Positions 36,764 through 47,999 of a DNA stretch of 64,000 bases are shown one piece after another. Position 1 is the first letter of the stretch, and each line of letters starts with the position of its first letter. The notes below the pieces were generated by a model. It did no database searches. It had not been told where the DNA came from and saw only the letters and a list, made by a program, of their open reading frames with translations. The translations under genes were made by a program, and so were the position numbers. This stretch comes from Saccopteryx bilineata (lineage: Eukaryota > Chordata > Mammalia > Chiroptera > Emballonuridae): assembly GCF_036850765.1 (NCBI RefSeq), contig NC_089494.1, positions 231,526,779-231,590,778 of the forward strand, written 5' to 3'.

Positions 36764-36764
<1 letters not shown>
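36748..36764. repeat. L1 target-site duplication, right copy
   Basis: Perfect copy of 28934-28950, adjoining the L1 5' end. It shows the insertion is full length. Confidence 0.95.
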
Positions 36765-36795
<31 letters not shown>

Positions 36796-37115
36796 ACAGA
36801 CAGACAAGAAAGAAGAGAGATGAAAAGCATCAATTCTTTGTTGTGGTACTTTAGTTGTTCCTTGATTGTTTTGCATACATGCTTTGACCAGAGCCCTCTA
36901 TCTAATCCAGTGACCCCTTGCTCAAGCCTTGGGTTCAAGCCAATGACTTTTGGGCTCAAGCTAGCAACCATGGGGTCATGTCTATGATCCCACACTCAAG
37001 GTGGTGATCTGATGCTCAAGCTTATGAGCACGCTCAAGCTGGTGACTTCTGGGTTTCAATGCTGGGTCTTCAGCATCTTAGGCTAGCCTATATCCACTGC
37101 ACCACTGCCTGGTCA
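36765..37115 (-). mobile_element. tRNA-SINE type B variant, reverse orientation
   Basis: Begins in a (GA)n tract, runs through ttgttccttgattgttttgc, repeated gctcaagc units and ggggtcatgtctatgatccc, and ends in a head ccactgcaccactgcctggt. Its head-proximal 90 bp is copied in inverted form at about 38660-38746. The full-length L1 inserted at its tail side. Confidence 0.9.
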
Positions 37116-37448
37116 AGTCTCATCTATTTTTCTAATGAAATCACATGAGTTTGTTCTTACACATAGGTGGAGTAGGCATTTAAAAAAACAAGACGAGTTT
37201 GGAGCACCTCAAAAACCGCCTACTCAGTCCTACAATATATCTTTTAATAACCAAAGATGCCAGAAAATATATCAGTGAATCCATATTTTTTTTGTCAAAA
37301 GTACTACTAATGATGTACTGAATAGACAGATCTTCCAGACAGAAAATCAACATGGAAACAACAGTGTTAAGGGACACCTTAGACTAGATAGATTGAATTG
37401 ATATTTTTGGAGCATTTCACCTCAAAGTAGCATAATATACATTCTTTT
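37026..37448 (+). repeat. Inverted duplication, arm 1
   Basis: Matches 38324-38746 in reverse complement over about 420 nt with only a handful of mismatches. It includes the head of the SINE at 36765-37115 and adjoining L1 sequence. An internal 65-codon frame (37180-37377, minus) is repeated in arm 2 with one residue changed, which shows the similarity but does not imply coding function. Confidence 0.95.
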
Positions 37449-37843
37449 TTTTTTTTTTTTCATTTTTCTGAAGCTGGAAACAGGGAGAGACAGTCAGACA
37501 GACTCCCGCATGTGCCCGACCAGGATCCACCCAGCACGCCCACCATGGGGCCACGCTCTGCCCACCAGGGGGCAATGCTCTGCCCATCCTGGGCGTCGCC
37601 ATGTTGCGACCAGAGCCACTCTAGCGCCTGGGGCAGAGGCCACAGAGCCATCCCCAGCGCTCGGGCCATCTTTGCTCCAATGGAGCCTTGGCTGCGGGAG
37701 GGGAAGAGAGAGACAGAGAGGAAAGCGCGGCGGAGGGGTGGAGAAGCAAATGGGCGCTTCTCCTGTGTGCCCTGGCCGGGAATCGAATCCGGGTCCTCCG
37801 CACGCTAGGCCGACGCTCTACCGCTGAGCCAACTGGTCAGGGC
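37449..37843 (-). mobile_element. tRNA-SINE type C (Rhin-1-like), reverse orientation
   Basis: T-tail, ttctgaagctggaaacaggg, a middle carrying a CTCF-like motif (37562-37574), then a tRNA-like head in reverse ending gccaactggtcagggc. Perfect target-site duplication aatatacattctttt (37434-37448 and 37844-37858). It sits inside arm 1 of the inverted duplication and is absent from arm 2, so it inserted after the duplication. Confidence 0.95.
37562..37574 (+). promoter_or_regulatory. CTCF-like motif in a SINE
   Basis: ccaccagggggca matches the CTCF core CCACCAGGGGGCG at 12 of 13 positions (consensus allows A or G last). Binding is not shown. Confidence 0.5.
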
Positions 37844-38323
37844 AATATACATTCTTTTTAAGGGTGCATCGAACATTTTCCAAGATGAACATGTGATGTC
37901 TTAATAAATTAATGAAGAATAAAATTATTTCTAGCATCTTCTCAAAATATAGTAGTATGAAACCAGAAGTCAATTACAAGAAAAAATCTAAAATACACAA
38001 ACATGTAGAGGGTAGATAACATATTACTAAACAATGAGACTATGTTAGTAATGAGATCAATAAAGAAATAAAAAAAAATTGCTTTAGAAGAATGAAAATG
38101 AAAACACAACCCAAAATGTATGGAGCACAATGAAAGCAGTGTTAAGAGGGAAATTAAAAAAAAAAACAACAAAAAAAGATCTCAAATAAACAATCTAGTT
38201 TTACACTTAAAGGATTGAGAGAAAGTACAACAAATAAAGCCCAAAGTAAGTAGGAAGAATAGAATAATGATTAAAGTGGAAATTAAAAACAAAGTCTGAA
38301 TAAACAATACAAAAGATTAATAT

Positions 38324-38746
38324 AAAAAGAATGTATATTATGCTGCTTTGAGGTGAAATGCTCCAAAAATATCAATTCAATCTATCTAGTCTAAGGTGTC
38401 CCTTAACACTGTTGTTTCCATGTTGATTTTCTGTCTGGAAGATCTGTCTATTCAGTACATCATTAGTAGTACTTTTGACAAAAAAAATATGGATTCACTG
38501 ATATATTTTCTGGCATCTTTGGTTATTAAAAGATATATTGTAGGACTGAGTAGGCGGTTTTTGAGGTGCTCCAAACTCATCTTGTTTTTTTAAATGCCTA
38601 CTCCACCTATGTGTAAGAACAAACCCATGTGATTTCATTAGAAAAATAGATGAGACTTGACCAGGCAGTGGTGCAGTGGATATAGGCTAGCCTAAGATGC
38701 TGAAGATCCAGCTTTGAAACCCAGAAGTCACCAGCTTGAGTGTGCT
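38324..38746 (-). repeat. Inverted duplication, arm 2
   Basis: Reverse complement of 37026-37448. It interrupts the old L1 between aaaagattaat (38312-38322) and ctggttccttgaaaag (38745-38760), which are nearly adjacent in an intact L1. It carries both L1 text and part of the upstream SINE in inverted orientation. Confidence 0.95.
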
Positions 38747-39185
38747 GGTTCCTTGAAAAGATAAACAAGATTGACAAATCCTTAACCAGCATCAGTGAGA
38801 AAAAAAGAGAGAAGACCCAAATAAATAAAGTCAGAAATGAGGGAGGAAAAGTAACAACCAACACAGCAGAAATACAAAACAAATACTGTAAACAATCATA
38901 TGCCAACAAGTTAGATAATCCAGAAGAAATAGATAAATTTTTAGAAACAATCTTCCCAAGACTGAATCAAAAAACCCCAGAAAACCTGAACAGACCAAAT
39001 TCAACCAATGAAATCAAAGCAGTAATCATAAAACTCCTAACAAATAAAAGTCTTGGACTGGTTGTCTTTATAGGAAAATTTACCAAACATTTAAAAAAGA
39101 ATTAACAACTATTCTTTTAAAATTATTCTAAAAATCTCAAAGGAAGCCTTTGGAGCTCACTTTACAAGGCCAACATAATTCTAAT

Positions 39186-39467
39186 TTTTTTTTTTTTTTT
39201 ACAGAGACAAAGAGAGAGTCAGAGAGAGGAGAGGGATAGATAGAGACAGATGGAGAAATATGAGAAGCATCAATCATCAGTCTTTCATTGCCACACCTTA
39301 GTTGTTCATTGATTGCTTTCTCATATGTGCCTTGACCGTGAGCCTTCAGCAGACTAACTCCTTGCTCAAACCAGTGACCTTGGGTCCAACCTGGTGAGCT
39401 TTGCTCAAACCAGATGAGCCTGCGCTCAAGCTGGTGACCTCGGGGTCTCAAACCTGGGTCCTCTACG
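39186..39467 (-). mobile_element. tRNA-SINE type B lacking its head, reverse orientation
   Basis: T-tail, GA-rich tract, cattgattgctttctcatat, repeated gctcaaac units, then gtctcaaacctgggtcctct. It stops there, so the tRNA-like head with A box (about 60 bp) is missing. It is fused directly to a plus-strand type C body. Confidence 0.92.
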
Positions 39468-39775
39468 TAGGAGAAGCGCCCATCTGCTTCTCCCTCCCCC
39501 AACCCCTCCTTCCTCTCTGTCTCTCTCTTCCCCTCCCACAGCCAAGGCTTCATTGGAGCAAAGATGGCCCGGGCACTGGGGATGGCTCCTTGGCCTCTGC
39601 CCCAGGCGCTAGAGTGGCTCTGGTCGCGGCAGAGCGACGCCCCAGAGGGGCAGAGCATCGCCCCCTGGTGGGCAGAGCGTCGCCCCCTGGTGGGCGTGCC
39701 GGGTGGATCCCGGTCGGGCGCATGCGGGAGTCTGTCTGACTGTCTCTCCCCGTTTCCAGCTTCAGAAAAAAAGTA
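39468..39775 (+). mobile_element. tRNA-SINE type C lacking its head
   Basis: Begins abruptly at taggagaagcgcccatctgc, the post-head part of type C, and continues to a full 3' end (gtttccagcttcagaaaaaa). The first 90 bp or so, including both Pol III boxes, are absent. It carries two CTCF-like motifs. Confidence 0.92.
39659..39693 (-). promoter_or_regulatory. Paired CTCF-like motifs in a SINE
   Basis: Two exact copies of cgccccctggtgg (39659-39671 and 39681-39693), reverse complement of the CTCF core CCACCAGGGGGCG, 22 bp apart. This is the best-preserved pair in the window. Confidence 0.6.
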
Positions 39776-39988
39776 AATATATATATATATATTAGCAAAG
39801 CAAATTCAGCAATATGTGAAAAACAAACAAATATATGCTATGATTTTGGGGGATTTATTCCTGAGATGTAAGGATGGTAAAATATCTGCAAATCAATTAT
39901 TGTGATACACTGCATAAACTAGATGAGGACAAAAATCTTATATCATATCAATAGATGTAGAAAAAGCATTTGACTTAATCCAGCACCC

Positions 39989-39989
<1 letters not shown>

Positions 39990-40021
<32 letters not shown>
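39990..40021. repeat. (TAA)n microsatellite
   Basis: About ten TAA units within the ancient L1. Confidence 0.95.
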
Positions 40022-40023
<2 letters not shown>

Positions 40024-40570
40024 GAGCTTTCAACAAAATGGGGATAGAGGGAACATAGTTCAACATAATAATGATCATTTGTAAGAAGCCCACAGCTGAC
40101 ATCATACTCAATGGGGAAAAAATAGAAGCTTTTCCCTTAGGATCAGGTAAAAGAGAGGGTTGTCTACTTTCACCACTCTTATTCAACATAATACTGGAAG
40201 CTGTAGCCACAGCAATCAAACAAGAAGAGGAGTAAAAATCATCTAAATTGGAAAGAAAAAGATAAAATTATCATTATTTGCAGATGACATGATTATTATA
40301 CAGAAAGAACCCTAAAGATTCCACCAAAAATGCTATTAGAACTGACAAATGAATTCAATCAAGTAGTAGGATACAAAATAAATACTCAGAAATCAGATGC
40401 AGTTTATACACCAATAATAAACTATCTGAAAAAGAAACTAAGGAAATAAACTTATTTACAATTGCTTAGAAAAAAAATTACCTAGAAATAAGTCTAACCA
40501 AGGAGATAAATGACACATACTTAGAAAATTATAGGACATTGAGGAATAAAGTTAAAGAAGATACTTAATA

Positions 40571-40766
40571 GCCTGACCTGTGGTGGCGCAGTGGATAAAG
40601 CGTCGACCTGGAAATGCTGAGGTTGCTGGTTCGAAACGCTGGGCTTGCCTGGTCAAGGCACATATGGGAGTTGATGCTTCCTGCTCCTCCCCCCTTCTCT
40701 CTCTCTCCTCTCTCTCTCTCTTTCCCCCTCCTTTCTAAAATGAATAAATAAATAAATAATTAAAAA
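40571..40766 (+). mobile_element. tRNA-SINE type A
   Basis: Full type A element. Perfect 17-bp target-site duplication aaagaagatacttaata (40554-40570 and 40767-40783), inserted in the ancient L1. Confidence 0.96.
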
Positions 40767-41308
40767 AAAGAAGATACTTAATAAATGGGAGTATATTCTG
40801 TGTTCGTAGATAAGAAGAATTAACATTGTTAAAATGTTCATAACTACCTGAAGTAATTTATAGATTCAGTGTAATATCAAAATACCAATGGAATTTCTCA
40901 CAGAACTAGAACAAATAATTCAAAATTTTTTATGGAAACAAAGAAGACTGCAAATAACAACAGTGATCTTGAAAGAAAAGAAGGTGAAAACATAATGGTA
41001 CTAGCATAAAACAAACACACAGATCAATGGAACAGAATAGACAGCCCAGAAATAAACCCATGTCTATATGGTCAATTAGTCTATGACAAAAGAGGCAAGA
41101 ACATACAATGGGGTAAAGATGGTCTATTCAATAAATGGTGTTGGGACAATCAAACAGAAGCATGGAAAAAATAAAACTAGACAACCTTCTTACACCGTAT
41201 AAAGGAATAAACTTAAACTGGATTAAACCCTTAAATGTAAGCCAAGCCTTGAAATCATAAAACTAGAAGAAGACAGAGTAAAATCTTGAACACATCTCAT
41301 AGCAAGTT

Positions 41309-41333
41309 TATATATATATATATATATATATAT
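41309..41333. repeat. (TA)n microsatellite
   Basis: Pure TA run of about 12 units in the ancient L1. Confidence 0.95.
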
Positions 41334-41527
41334 CTTCTTAGGCAATAAAAACAAAAGAAAAACCAAACAATTCAGACTACTAAACTATCAAACTAAAAGG
41401 TTTTTGCACAGCAAAGGAAACCATCAACAACATGAAAAGATAAGCCATTAAATGGGAGAATGTAATCACCAATTATAATCTAAAAAGGAATTAATATTAA
41501 AAAAAATATAAAGGACTTATACAACTC

Positions 41528-41569
41528 AACACACACACACACACACACATACACACACACACACACACA
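41528..41569. repeat. (AC)n microsatellite
   Basis: AC run with one AT interruption, in the ancient L1. Confidence 0.95.
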
Positions 41570-42295
41570 AACAATCCAATTTTAAAAATGGAAGAAGAAC
41601 CTGAATACACATTTCTCCAAAAAAGATAAAGATGGTCAATATCACTAATCATTAGAGAAATGCAAATGAAAAGCACAAGTAGATATTACCTCACACATGA
41701 GGATGGCTATCATAATAAATCAACAAACAAGTGCTAGTAAGAATGTGGAGAAAAGGGAAGCTTCATGCATTGTTGGTAGGAATGCAGATTGGTACGGCCA
41801 TGGAAAACAGTGTCGAGTTCCTCAGAAAATAAAATATTAAACTGCCTTATGACCCAGCAATTCAACTTCTGGGTATGTATTTGAAGAAACCTAAAACATT
41901 AATTTGAAAGAATATATGTACTTTTATGTTTATTGTAGTATTATTTACAATAGCCAAGATTTAAAAGTAGTCCAAGTGTCCATTAGTAGATGCATGGATA
42001 AAAAAGCTGTGGTGAATTTACACAATGAAATGTAACTCGGCCATTTAAAAAAAGAATAAAATCTTTCTATTTGCAACAGTTTGGATGGACCTAGAGAGTC
42101 TTATGCTAAGCAAAATAAGCCAGACAGAAAAAGACAAATACATGATTTTACTTATATGTGGGATCAAGAGAACAAAATATATCAACAAAATAGATTCAGA
42201 CTTAAAGATATAGAGAACCGACTGATGGGCACAAACTGATGGATGCCAGGAGGGAAAGTAGATGGGGGTTGGATGAAAGAGGTGAAGAGTGAAAA

Positions 42296-42648
42296 ACGGG
42301 GAGGTAGAGAGACAGACTCCTGCATGCACTCTGACCAGGATGTACCTGGCAAGCCCTCTATGCGATGATGCTCTGCCCATCTGGGATCATTGTTCTGTTG
42401 CTCAGCAACTGAGTTATTTTTAGTGCCTGAGGCGAGGCCATAGAGTCATCCTGAGCATCCAGGTTCAACTTGCTCCAAGCAAGTTATGGCTGCAGGTGGG
42501 GAAAAGAGAGAGATAGAGAAAAAGAAGGGAGAGGTGGAGGAATGGAAAAGCAGATGGTCATTTCTTCTGTGTGCCCTGACTGGGAATCAGATTCGGGATG
42601 TTCACATTCCAGGCTGATACTCTACCACTGATCCAACCATCCAGGGTC
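42296..42648 (-). mobile_element. Old tRNA-SINE type C, reverse orientation
   Basis: gagagacagactcctgcatg, a diverged middle (cgatgatgctctgcccatct), gagagagatagagaaaaaga, and a head ending tgatccaaccatccagggtc. The CTCF-like core is degraded. It splits the 3' end of the ancient L1. Confidence 0.88.
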
Positions 42649-42845
42649 GAAGTGAAGAGATTAAGAAATATAGATTGGTAGTTACAAAATATAGTCAACA
42701 GTATTTTAATAATTATGTATGCTGTCAGATGGGTACTTGAAACATTGGAGGAAACACGTAAAGTATGTGATTGTATACCTAAAACTAATACAAAAAGATG
42801 TTGAATGCAAATGGTAATTGAAAAATAAAATTAAAAAATAATGTC

Positions 42846-45122
42846 TTGTTGCTCATTTTGCTCATAATCTTGGAATGCATGACTCCTTTTTATCTGAGGG
42901 TAAATTTTCAGAAACACTGGCACAAAATTCAAGCACTTAAAATTTTTAAAAAATATATTCTTATATTGCCCTGTAACATAATTTCCTAACTTGTCTGTAA
43001 AAATATGTAGGTCGGGTTATATCAAGTTTAGAATTCAGATTTCTAAAAGAGCCTTTAATTTTTAGTCACAAAGTCTGATTTTCTAAAACTAAATTTTCTC
43101 CCAAGAGTAGTCAGAAAGTCAGCAGAATAAAAATCTCACAGATAAAGAGTCAGAGGAGAGGAATTCAAATCTGATTAGTTGTGAGCACTTGGGAAAGTCA
43201 CATATTCTATATGAGCCCGACTCATACTTAAAGTATGAGGCAGAAGTAAGTGGTTTCTTTGGTTCTTTGTGGATTTGCAATTCTATGATGGAAGTGGGAA
43301 ATTTGAAAGCTCACTATAGACATCTACTTTCTCCAAAATCTAACTCTGTGCTCATGTTTTACTGTGTGGTAAGCTTGACATGTGAGTTTTCCTTTGCTTT
43401 AAATTTCCTAAATACCAATGAACCTCCCAAACTAATTTCTTACATAAATATATATTGCATGCTTATAAGAATGAATCAGGCACCCTCCCCACCCATGAGA
43501 AACTCAGCCTGTAATGAAAAGAAAACCCCTTAAGCCAATGATCATCAGGTAATACAACAGTAGTCAGACAGGATGGACATCAGAACCTTTAGCCAGAAGG
43601 CACAGATAGACTTCACAAGCACAGCACCATTTAAACTGAAATTTTAATGATACATAAGTGCTTCCCAGGTAGATAAAACGGAAAAGGGTATTTCTTTGAC
43701 GAATGGCGTGTAAAGATACATGGATAACTGGACAATTTAGTAAATCCAGAAAAAAATGTGTGCATCTAATTCATCACTAAAATGTCTAAAGTGCATTGTC
43801 TTTTTGTTATAAAAGTTATGGTTTGTAAATCAGGTCATTCTTAAATCCTATTTATTAGACATTTCAACTTTTGTCCATTATAAATTATTTCCGATAGATA
43901 GCTATTTATGGTGCACATTTTTATTGTAAGGGAAGTCCTAAATTTTTCTTTGGATTTTATTTTTATCTCACTCATTTTTAATATTCATTAATAACCATGA
44001 GATTCTTCTTTCTATTCTGCAGCTGACATTCAGTTTCTTTAACTGTCTTTTAAAATGATGGCTAATGCACTCCATGTAGTTGCCACCAGATGGTAATGAA
44101 GAGCAGTCTGGCTTTGTAATCTTCTGAGGACCAAATATACTACCACTGTGTAGTGTTGTGTCTTCACAGGGAAATTTAGTGCAAATGCTGTGTGGGTTCG
44201 ATGGCAAACCAGTGTACACCTGTGATATTTTATTGACTTTGTGTGAATTTGATCTGGGAATCTGGAAATATTATATAAATATCTGACGTTTTTCTTTAAA
44301 AGTTTTTGTTATTTAAATAATCTGAAGAGCCAAAAATATGTGTTTAAAATGATTAGTGAAAATAAAAACATCCTTTAATTAATTTTCTTCTGTTTATGTA
44401 CATATTTGAAGTAGAATTTCCTAAAACTGCTAAAATGAAAATATCCAGTGAAAATATATACAATAAAATTGCATAAAATACACATTCCACATCTTTGCTT
44501 CTTGAGGTTAGTTGCCAAATATGTTCATTCACTATTATTTCTTGTTAAGCTTATAAATAAAAGGGTGTTATATTTTAAAGGCTTATGCCTCCTCCCTTTA
44601 TTTAAAAATAGAGTCAAAAATCGTTTTACTTGAAGAATTGTACTGTACATAATAATTTTTATTTTTGTTAGTGTTTTGTTATCTTCAAAATCTCTCTTAT
44701 TAGCTTGTATTTTTTGGCTAATTAAAAAATCAAAAAGACAAAATTAAAATATAGTGATGAATTTAGAACCAAAATCACAGCTCATGTATATTGACATTTA
44801 TAAATGTTCACATATTATAACTCCTCTGTCAAAAACAAAAAAAAACAAACCGCTCATCTTAAAAGCAACAATGACAATATGTTGTTCTAAGGTAAGATTT
44901 AGGATTCTATAATAATTTCATACCACTATTTTGGGGAACAATTCATTGGCATTTGAAAGGCAAGAAAAATTTAAACTTGTTGAATGGACAAAGTGATTAA
45001 ATTTTACTGTAACCAAAAGATTAAATAAACATTTAGTCTTGTATCCCCAAACCACTTTTGCTAGATTGAGAATTTACAGTGAAATTGGAGAATCTTATTG
45101 GTCCAGTGAACCAATAAAGAGG

Positions 45123-45173
<51 letters not shown>

Positions 45174-45589
45174 CAGATTCATTTATTTTAAGGAATTTCC
45201 TCACAAAATGAAGGCTGTCATGTCCAAATCTGATCTCTAAGGTAAGTCAGTAGGCTGGCAACCTAAGGAAGAGTTTGAGTTTGAGTTTTTGAGTCTGAAG
45301 ATGGTCTGCTGACAGAATTCAGTCTTGTTGTGGGAAGGTCAAACTTTTGTCTATTAAGGCCTTCAGCTGGTTGGCTCAAGCCTATCCACATGGAGTATAA
45401 TCTAATTTATTCAAAATGTTCAGATTTAAATGTTAATCTAATCTAAAAATGTATCTTCACAGAAACATCTAGAATAACATTTGACCAAATATCTAGGTAC
45501 TATGGCCAAACCAAGTTAGCATATAAAATTAACCATCACACCACTTTTATAAAATATTATTCATTTTTTCTAGAAATATTACAGCTATA
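42846..45589. other. Intergenic stretch without recognised repeats or genes
   Basis: The longest stretch here without a clear mobile element, apart from the GA repeat at 45124-45171. The 114-codon plus frame at 43189-43533 has no signal peptide, domain or splice context that I recognise, and its composition looks non-coding. Might hold conserved regulatory sequence, which cannot be judged without alignment. Confidence 0.45.
45124..45171. repeat. (GA)n microsatellite
   Basis: Purine run of GA units with AAAG interruptions. Confidence 0.95.
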
Positions 45590-46402
45590 CAAAAATATAT
45601 ATGATAGCTAATCTGAAAAGATGGCCACCCAATGAGCCATGTTTCCCAGTAATCGTATCTTTGTACATCCACTCTGCAAGGATCTAGTTGGATTCTGTAA
45701 CCGTATTTGACCAGTGGAATACACTAGTGGTGTTTCTCTATGCTTCTGTTGCTTGTTTTTAAGAAGTCTTGCAGCTTCAGCTGCTCTCTTAAAATGTTTG
45801 CTTTGGGGAAGACAGCTGTCATGTAAAAAGTTAGAAAAGTCAGACTATCCTCAGATCATCATGTTGTGAGGAAATTTAAGCTAACAAGTAAGGGGGACAA
45901 GAAGAGAGAGCCCTGGCCAGTTGGCTCAGTGGTAGAGCATCGGCCTGGCGTGCAAGGGGTCCCGGGTTCGATTCCTGGCCAGGGCACACAGGAGAAGCGC
46001 CCATCTGCTTCTCCATCCCTCCCCCTCTCCTTCCTCTCTGTCTCTCTAAATAAAAAAATAAAAAAAATAAAAAAAAAAAAGAAGAGAGAGAGAAGGCTAT
46101 GGGTTGACTCTGCCAACCCTCCAGCTGTTTCAGATATCTCAGTTAAGGTGCCAGTCGTGTGAAGCAATAAGCATTTTCAATGGCTAACTCAGGCAAACTT
46201 CCAGATAATGACACCCCTAGACACCATCTAACCACACAGGGTGAGGAATCTCCAGGGAGAACCGCCAGATGAACCTGGTCCAACCATTAATACTGACAGA
46301 TCATCAGAAATTGTTACTTTAAGCTAACTGGTTTTGTAATGGTTTGTTATACACAGTAATAGATTATCAAAACAATACAAAAAAGTAATAATAAAAACCC
46401 AG
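45590..46402 (+). repeat. MLT1-like MaLR solitary LTR, interrupted by a SINE
   Basis: Old endogenous-retrovirus-derived LTR. Landmarks in order: tgctttggggaagacagctg, atgttgtgaggaaatttaag, then after the SINE caggcaaacttccagataat-like text, gaaattgttactttaagcta, and a final tttgttatacacagtaatag. These match the MLT1 pattern (tgttgtgaggaagccc ... gtttgttacgcagcaatag). No viral protein remains, and the element is decayed. Confidence 0.6.
45911..46078 (+). mobile_element. tRNA-SINE type C, short form
   Basis: Intact head (ccctggccagttggctcagt, B box ggttcgattcc) joined to the CT-rich tract and poly-A without the 3' half that carries CTCF-like motifs. Perfect 12-bp target-site duplication aagaagagagag (45899-45910 and 46079-46090). 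Either a separate subfamily or an early-terminated copy. Confidence 0.94.
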
Positions 46403-46514
46403 GCCCTGGCTGGTTGGTTCAGCAGTGGAGCATTGGCCCAGTGTGTAGAAGTCACTGGTTCGATTCCCTGTCAGGGCATACAGGAGAAGTGACCATTTGC
46501 TTCTTTCTTCCACA

Positions 46515-46549
<35 letters not shown>

Positions 46550-46811
46550 TCTCTCTCTCTCCCTCTCTCTCTCTTTCTTCCCCTCTTGCAGCCACGGCTC
46601 AAATGCTTAGAGCAAGTTGGCCCCTGACACTGAGGATAGCTCCATGGCCTCACCTCAAGTGTTAAAATAGCTCAGTTGCCAAGCAACAGAGCAACATCCC
46701 AGGTGGGCAGAACATCACCCTATAGAGGGCTTGCAGGGTGGATCCTGTACAGGCACATGCAGGAGTCTCTCTGCCTCTTCAACCCCCACTTAATTAAAAA
46801 AAAAAAAAAAG
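46403..46811 (+). mobile_element. tRNA-SINE type C, diverged full-length
   Basis: Head gccctggctggttggttcag, an expanded (CT)n tract, tgcagccacggctcaaatgc, ctcagttgccaagcaacaga, ggtgggcagaacatcaccct, then poly-A. CpGs are decayed, which indicates an older copy. Confidence 0.93.
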
Positions 46812-46949
46812 GAAAACCCAAGTCCCTACTAACAGATTTGTCAAGACTTAACATTTTTTGTTATTTTCATTTTTTAAAATAAAATAAAGCATTACATAAA
46901 AAGTTGTAGTAGCCAATGTTCCTTATTCCATTTCTTCCTCTCCACAGAT

Positions 46950-47935
46950 ACCCATTATCTTTAACTTGGTGCAATGTTTTTCGAGCAGCTTTCATATCAC
47001 TGCAAATATACCAAAAACAATGTACAATATTTTTCATTATTTAAATTTTATATAAATAATATTTTATTGAAGATATTATTCTGCCACTTGCATTTTATTT
47101 TCATTATATTCCCGACATGTACCATATTGATACATATACCCAATTTTCTCAATTTTAATTGCTTTCTAGTACTCCATTTATGCCATAATACAATGTATTC
47201 ATTTCTTTGTTCAAGGACACTTAATTTGTTTCTAATTCTCCACTATTTCAAACAATATACTGCTTTTTTTAAAATGTATTTTATTTATTTTATTGATTTT
47301 AATTTATTGTGTTTACATAGATTCTAGTGTTGCCCTGAATGCATCCCCCCTCCCTCATATTCCCCTCAACATCTCCCTTGCCCCCCTCCCCATAGCGCCC
47401 TCCCCCCTTACCTTCAGATTTATCCCATCCTATCATCCCCTTTCCCTCTGTTCTCTTTTCCTCTGGTCCCTTTGATCCCTCCTCTGTCTCAATTCCGTTC
47501 CTCAGTTCACATTGTTCATTGGATTCCTCAAATGAGTGAGGTTATATGGTATTTTTCTTTTTCTGCCTGGCTTATTTCACTTAACATAATAGTTTCCAGG
47601 TCCATCCATGTTGTCGCAAAAGTTAAGATTTCCTTCTTTTTCATGGCCCCATAGAAATCCATTGTGTATATGTACCACTGATTTTTAATCAACTCATCCA
47701 CTGACAGACACTTGGGCTGTTTCCAGATCTTACTTATTGTGAACAATGCTGCCATAAACATGGGGGGTACAAATATACTGCTTTTTAAAGTGCCTCCTTA
47801 TGAATATGTTTGAGAGTTTCTATGGATTATAAAAACAGGCATGAAATGACTTGATCACAAAATATGATCATAATTAACTTTAATATTTTGTCAAATGGCT
47901 TTACAAATTGGTGGTATTTGTCCCATGTCACTCTT
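46950..47935 (-). mobile_element. Ancient L1-type fragment, host of a younger L1
   Basis: Antisense LINE text (ccacttgcattttattttca, tttctagtactccatttatg, cataatacaatgtattcatt, aatggctttacaaattggtg) continues on both sides of the younger insertion at 47269-47771. The same text recurs at 63740-64000. Confidence 0.55.
47269..47771 (-). mobile_element. 5'-truncated LINE-1 (about 500 bp)
   Basis: Minus-strand L1 3' end. It encodes the last ORF2p residues (KIWKQPKCLSVDELIKNQWY, IYTMDFYGAM, TWMDLETIMLSEISQAEKE), followed by a 3' UTR with a G-rich tract on the sense strand (opposite 47345-47408). Perfect 15-bp target-site duplication aatatactgcttttt (47254-47268 and 47772-47786). A different subfamily from the full-length L1. 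Confidence 0.93.
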
Positions 47936-47999
47936 GTTATTGACTGAATTTATTGGGGTAACATTGGATAATATAATTATACAGGCCATATCACTTTTG

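Larger units (their letters stand above)
37120..42845 (+). mobile_element. Ancient L1 (L1M-type), ORF2 to 3' end, heavily interrupted
   Basis: Decayed plus-strand L1. Endonuclease landmarks: ccagacagaaaatcaacatg, gatttggagcatttcacc-like text near 37400, and agaagtcaattacaagaaaa near 37964. Then come aaacaatctagttttacact (38190), ttccttgaaaagataaacaa (38750), reverse-transcriptase text near 39950 and 40260 (gatgtagaaaaagcatttga; tttgcagatgacatgattat), and 3' landmarks near 41850 (tatgacccagcaattcaact). The terminal part lies after the SINE at 42296-42648. Interruptions: SINE 37449-37843, inverted duplication 38324-38746, SINEs 39186-39775, 40571-40766 and 42296-42648. All frames are broken. 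Confidence 0.85.

Noticed and set aside
37180..38593. Identical 65-codon frames in both inverted arms
   Set aside because: Sequence identity follows from the duplication. The frame is antisense to old L1 sequence and has no coding evidence.
43189..43533. 114-codon plus frame in repeat-poor DNA
   Set aside because: No known family, signal or splice context. Length is within chance for a stretch of this size.
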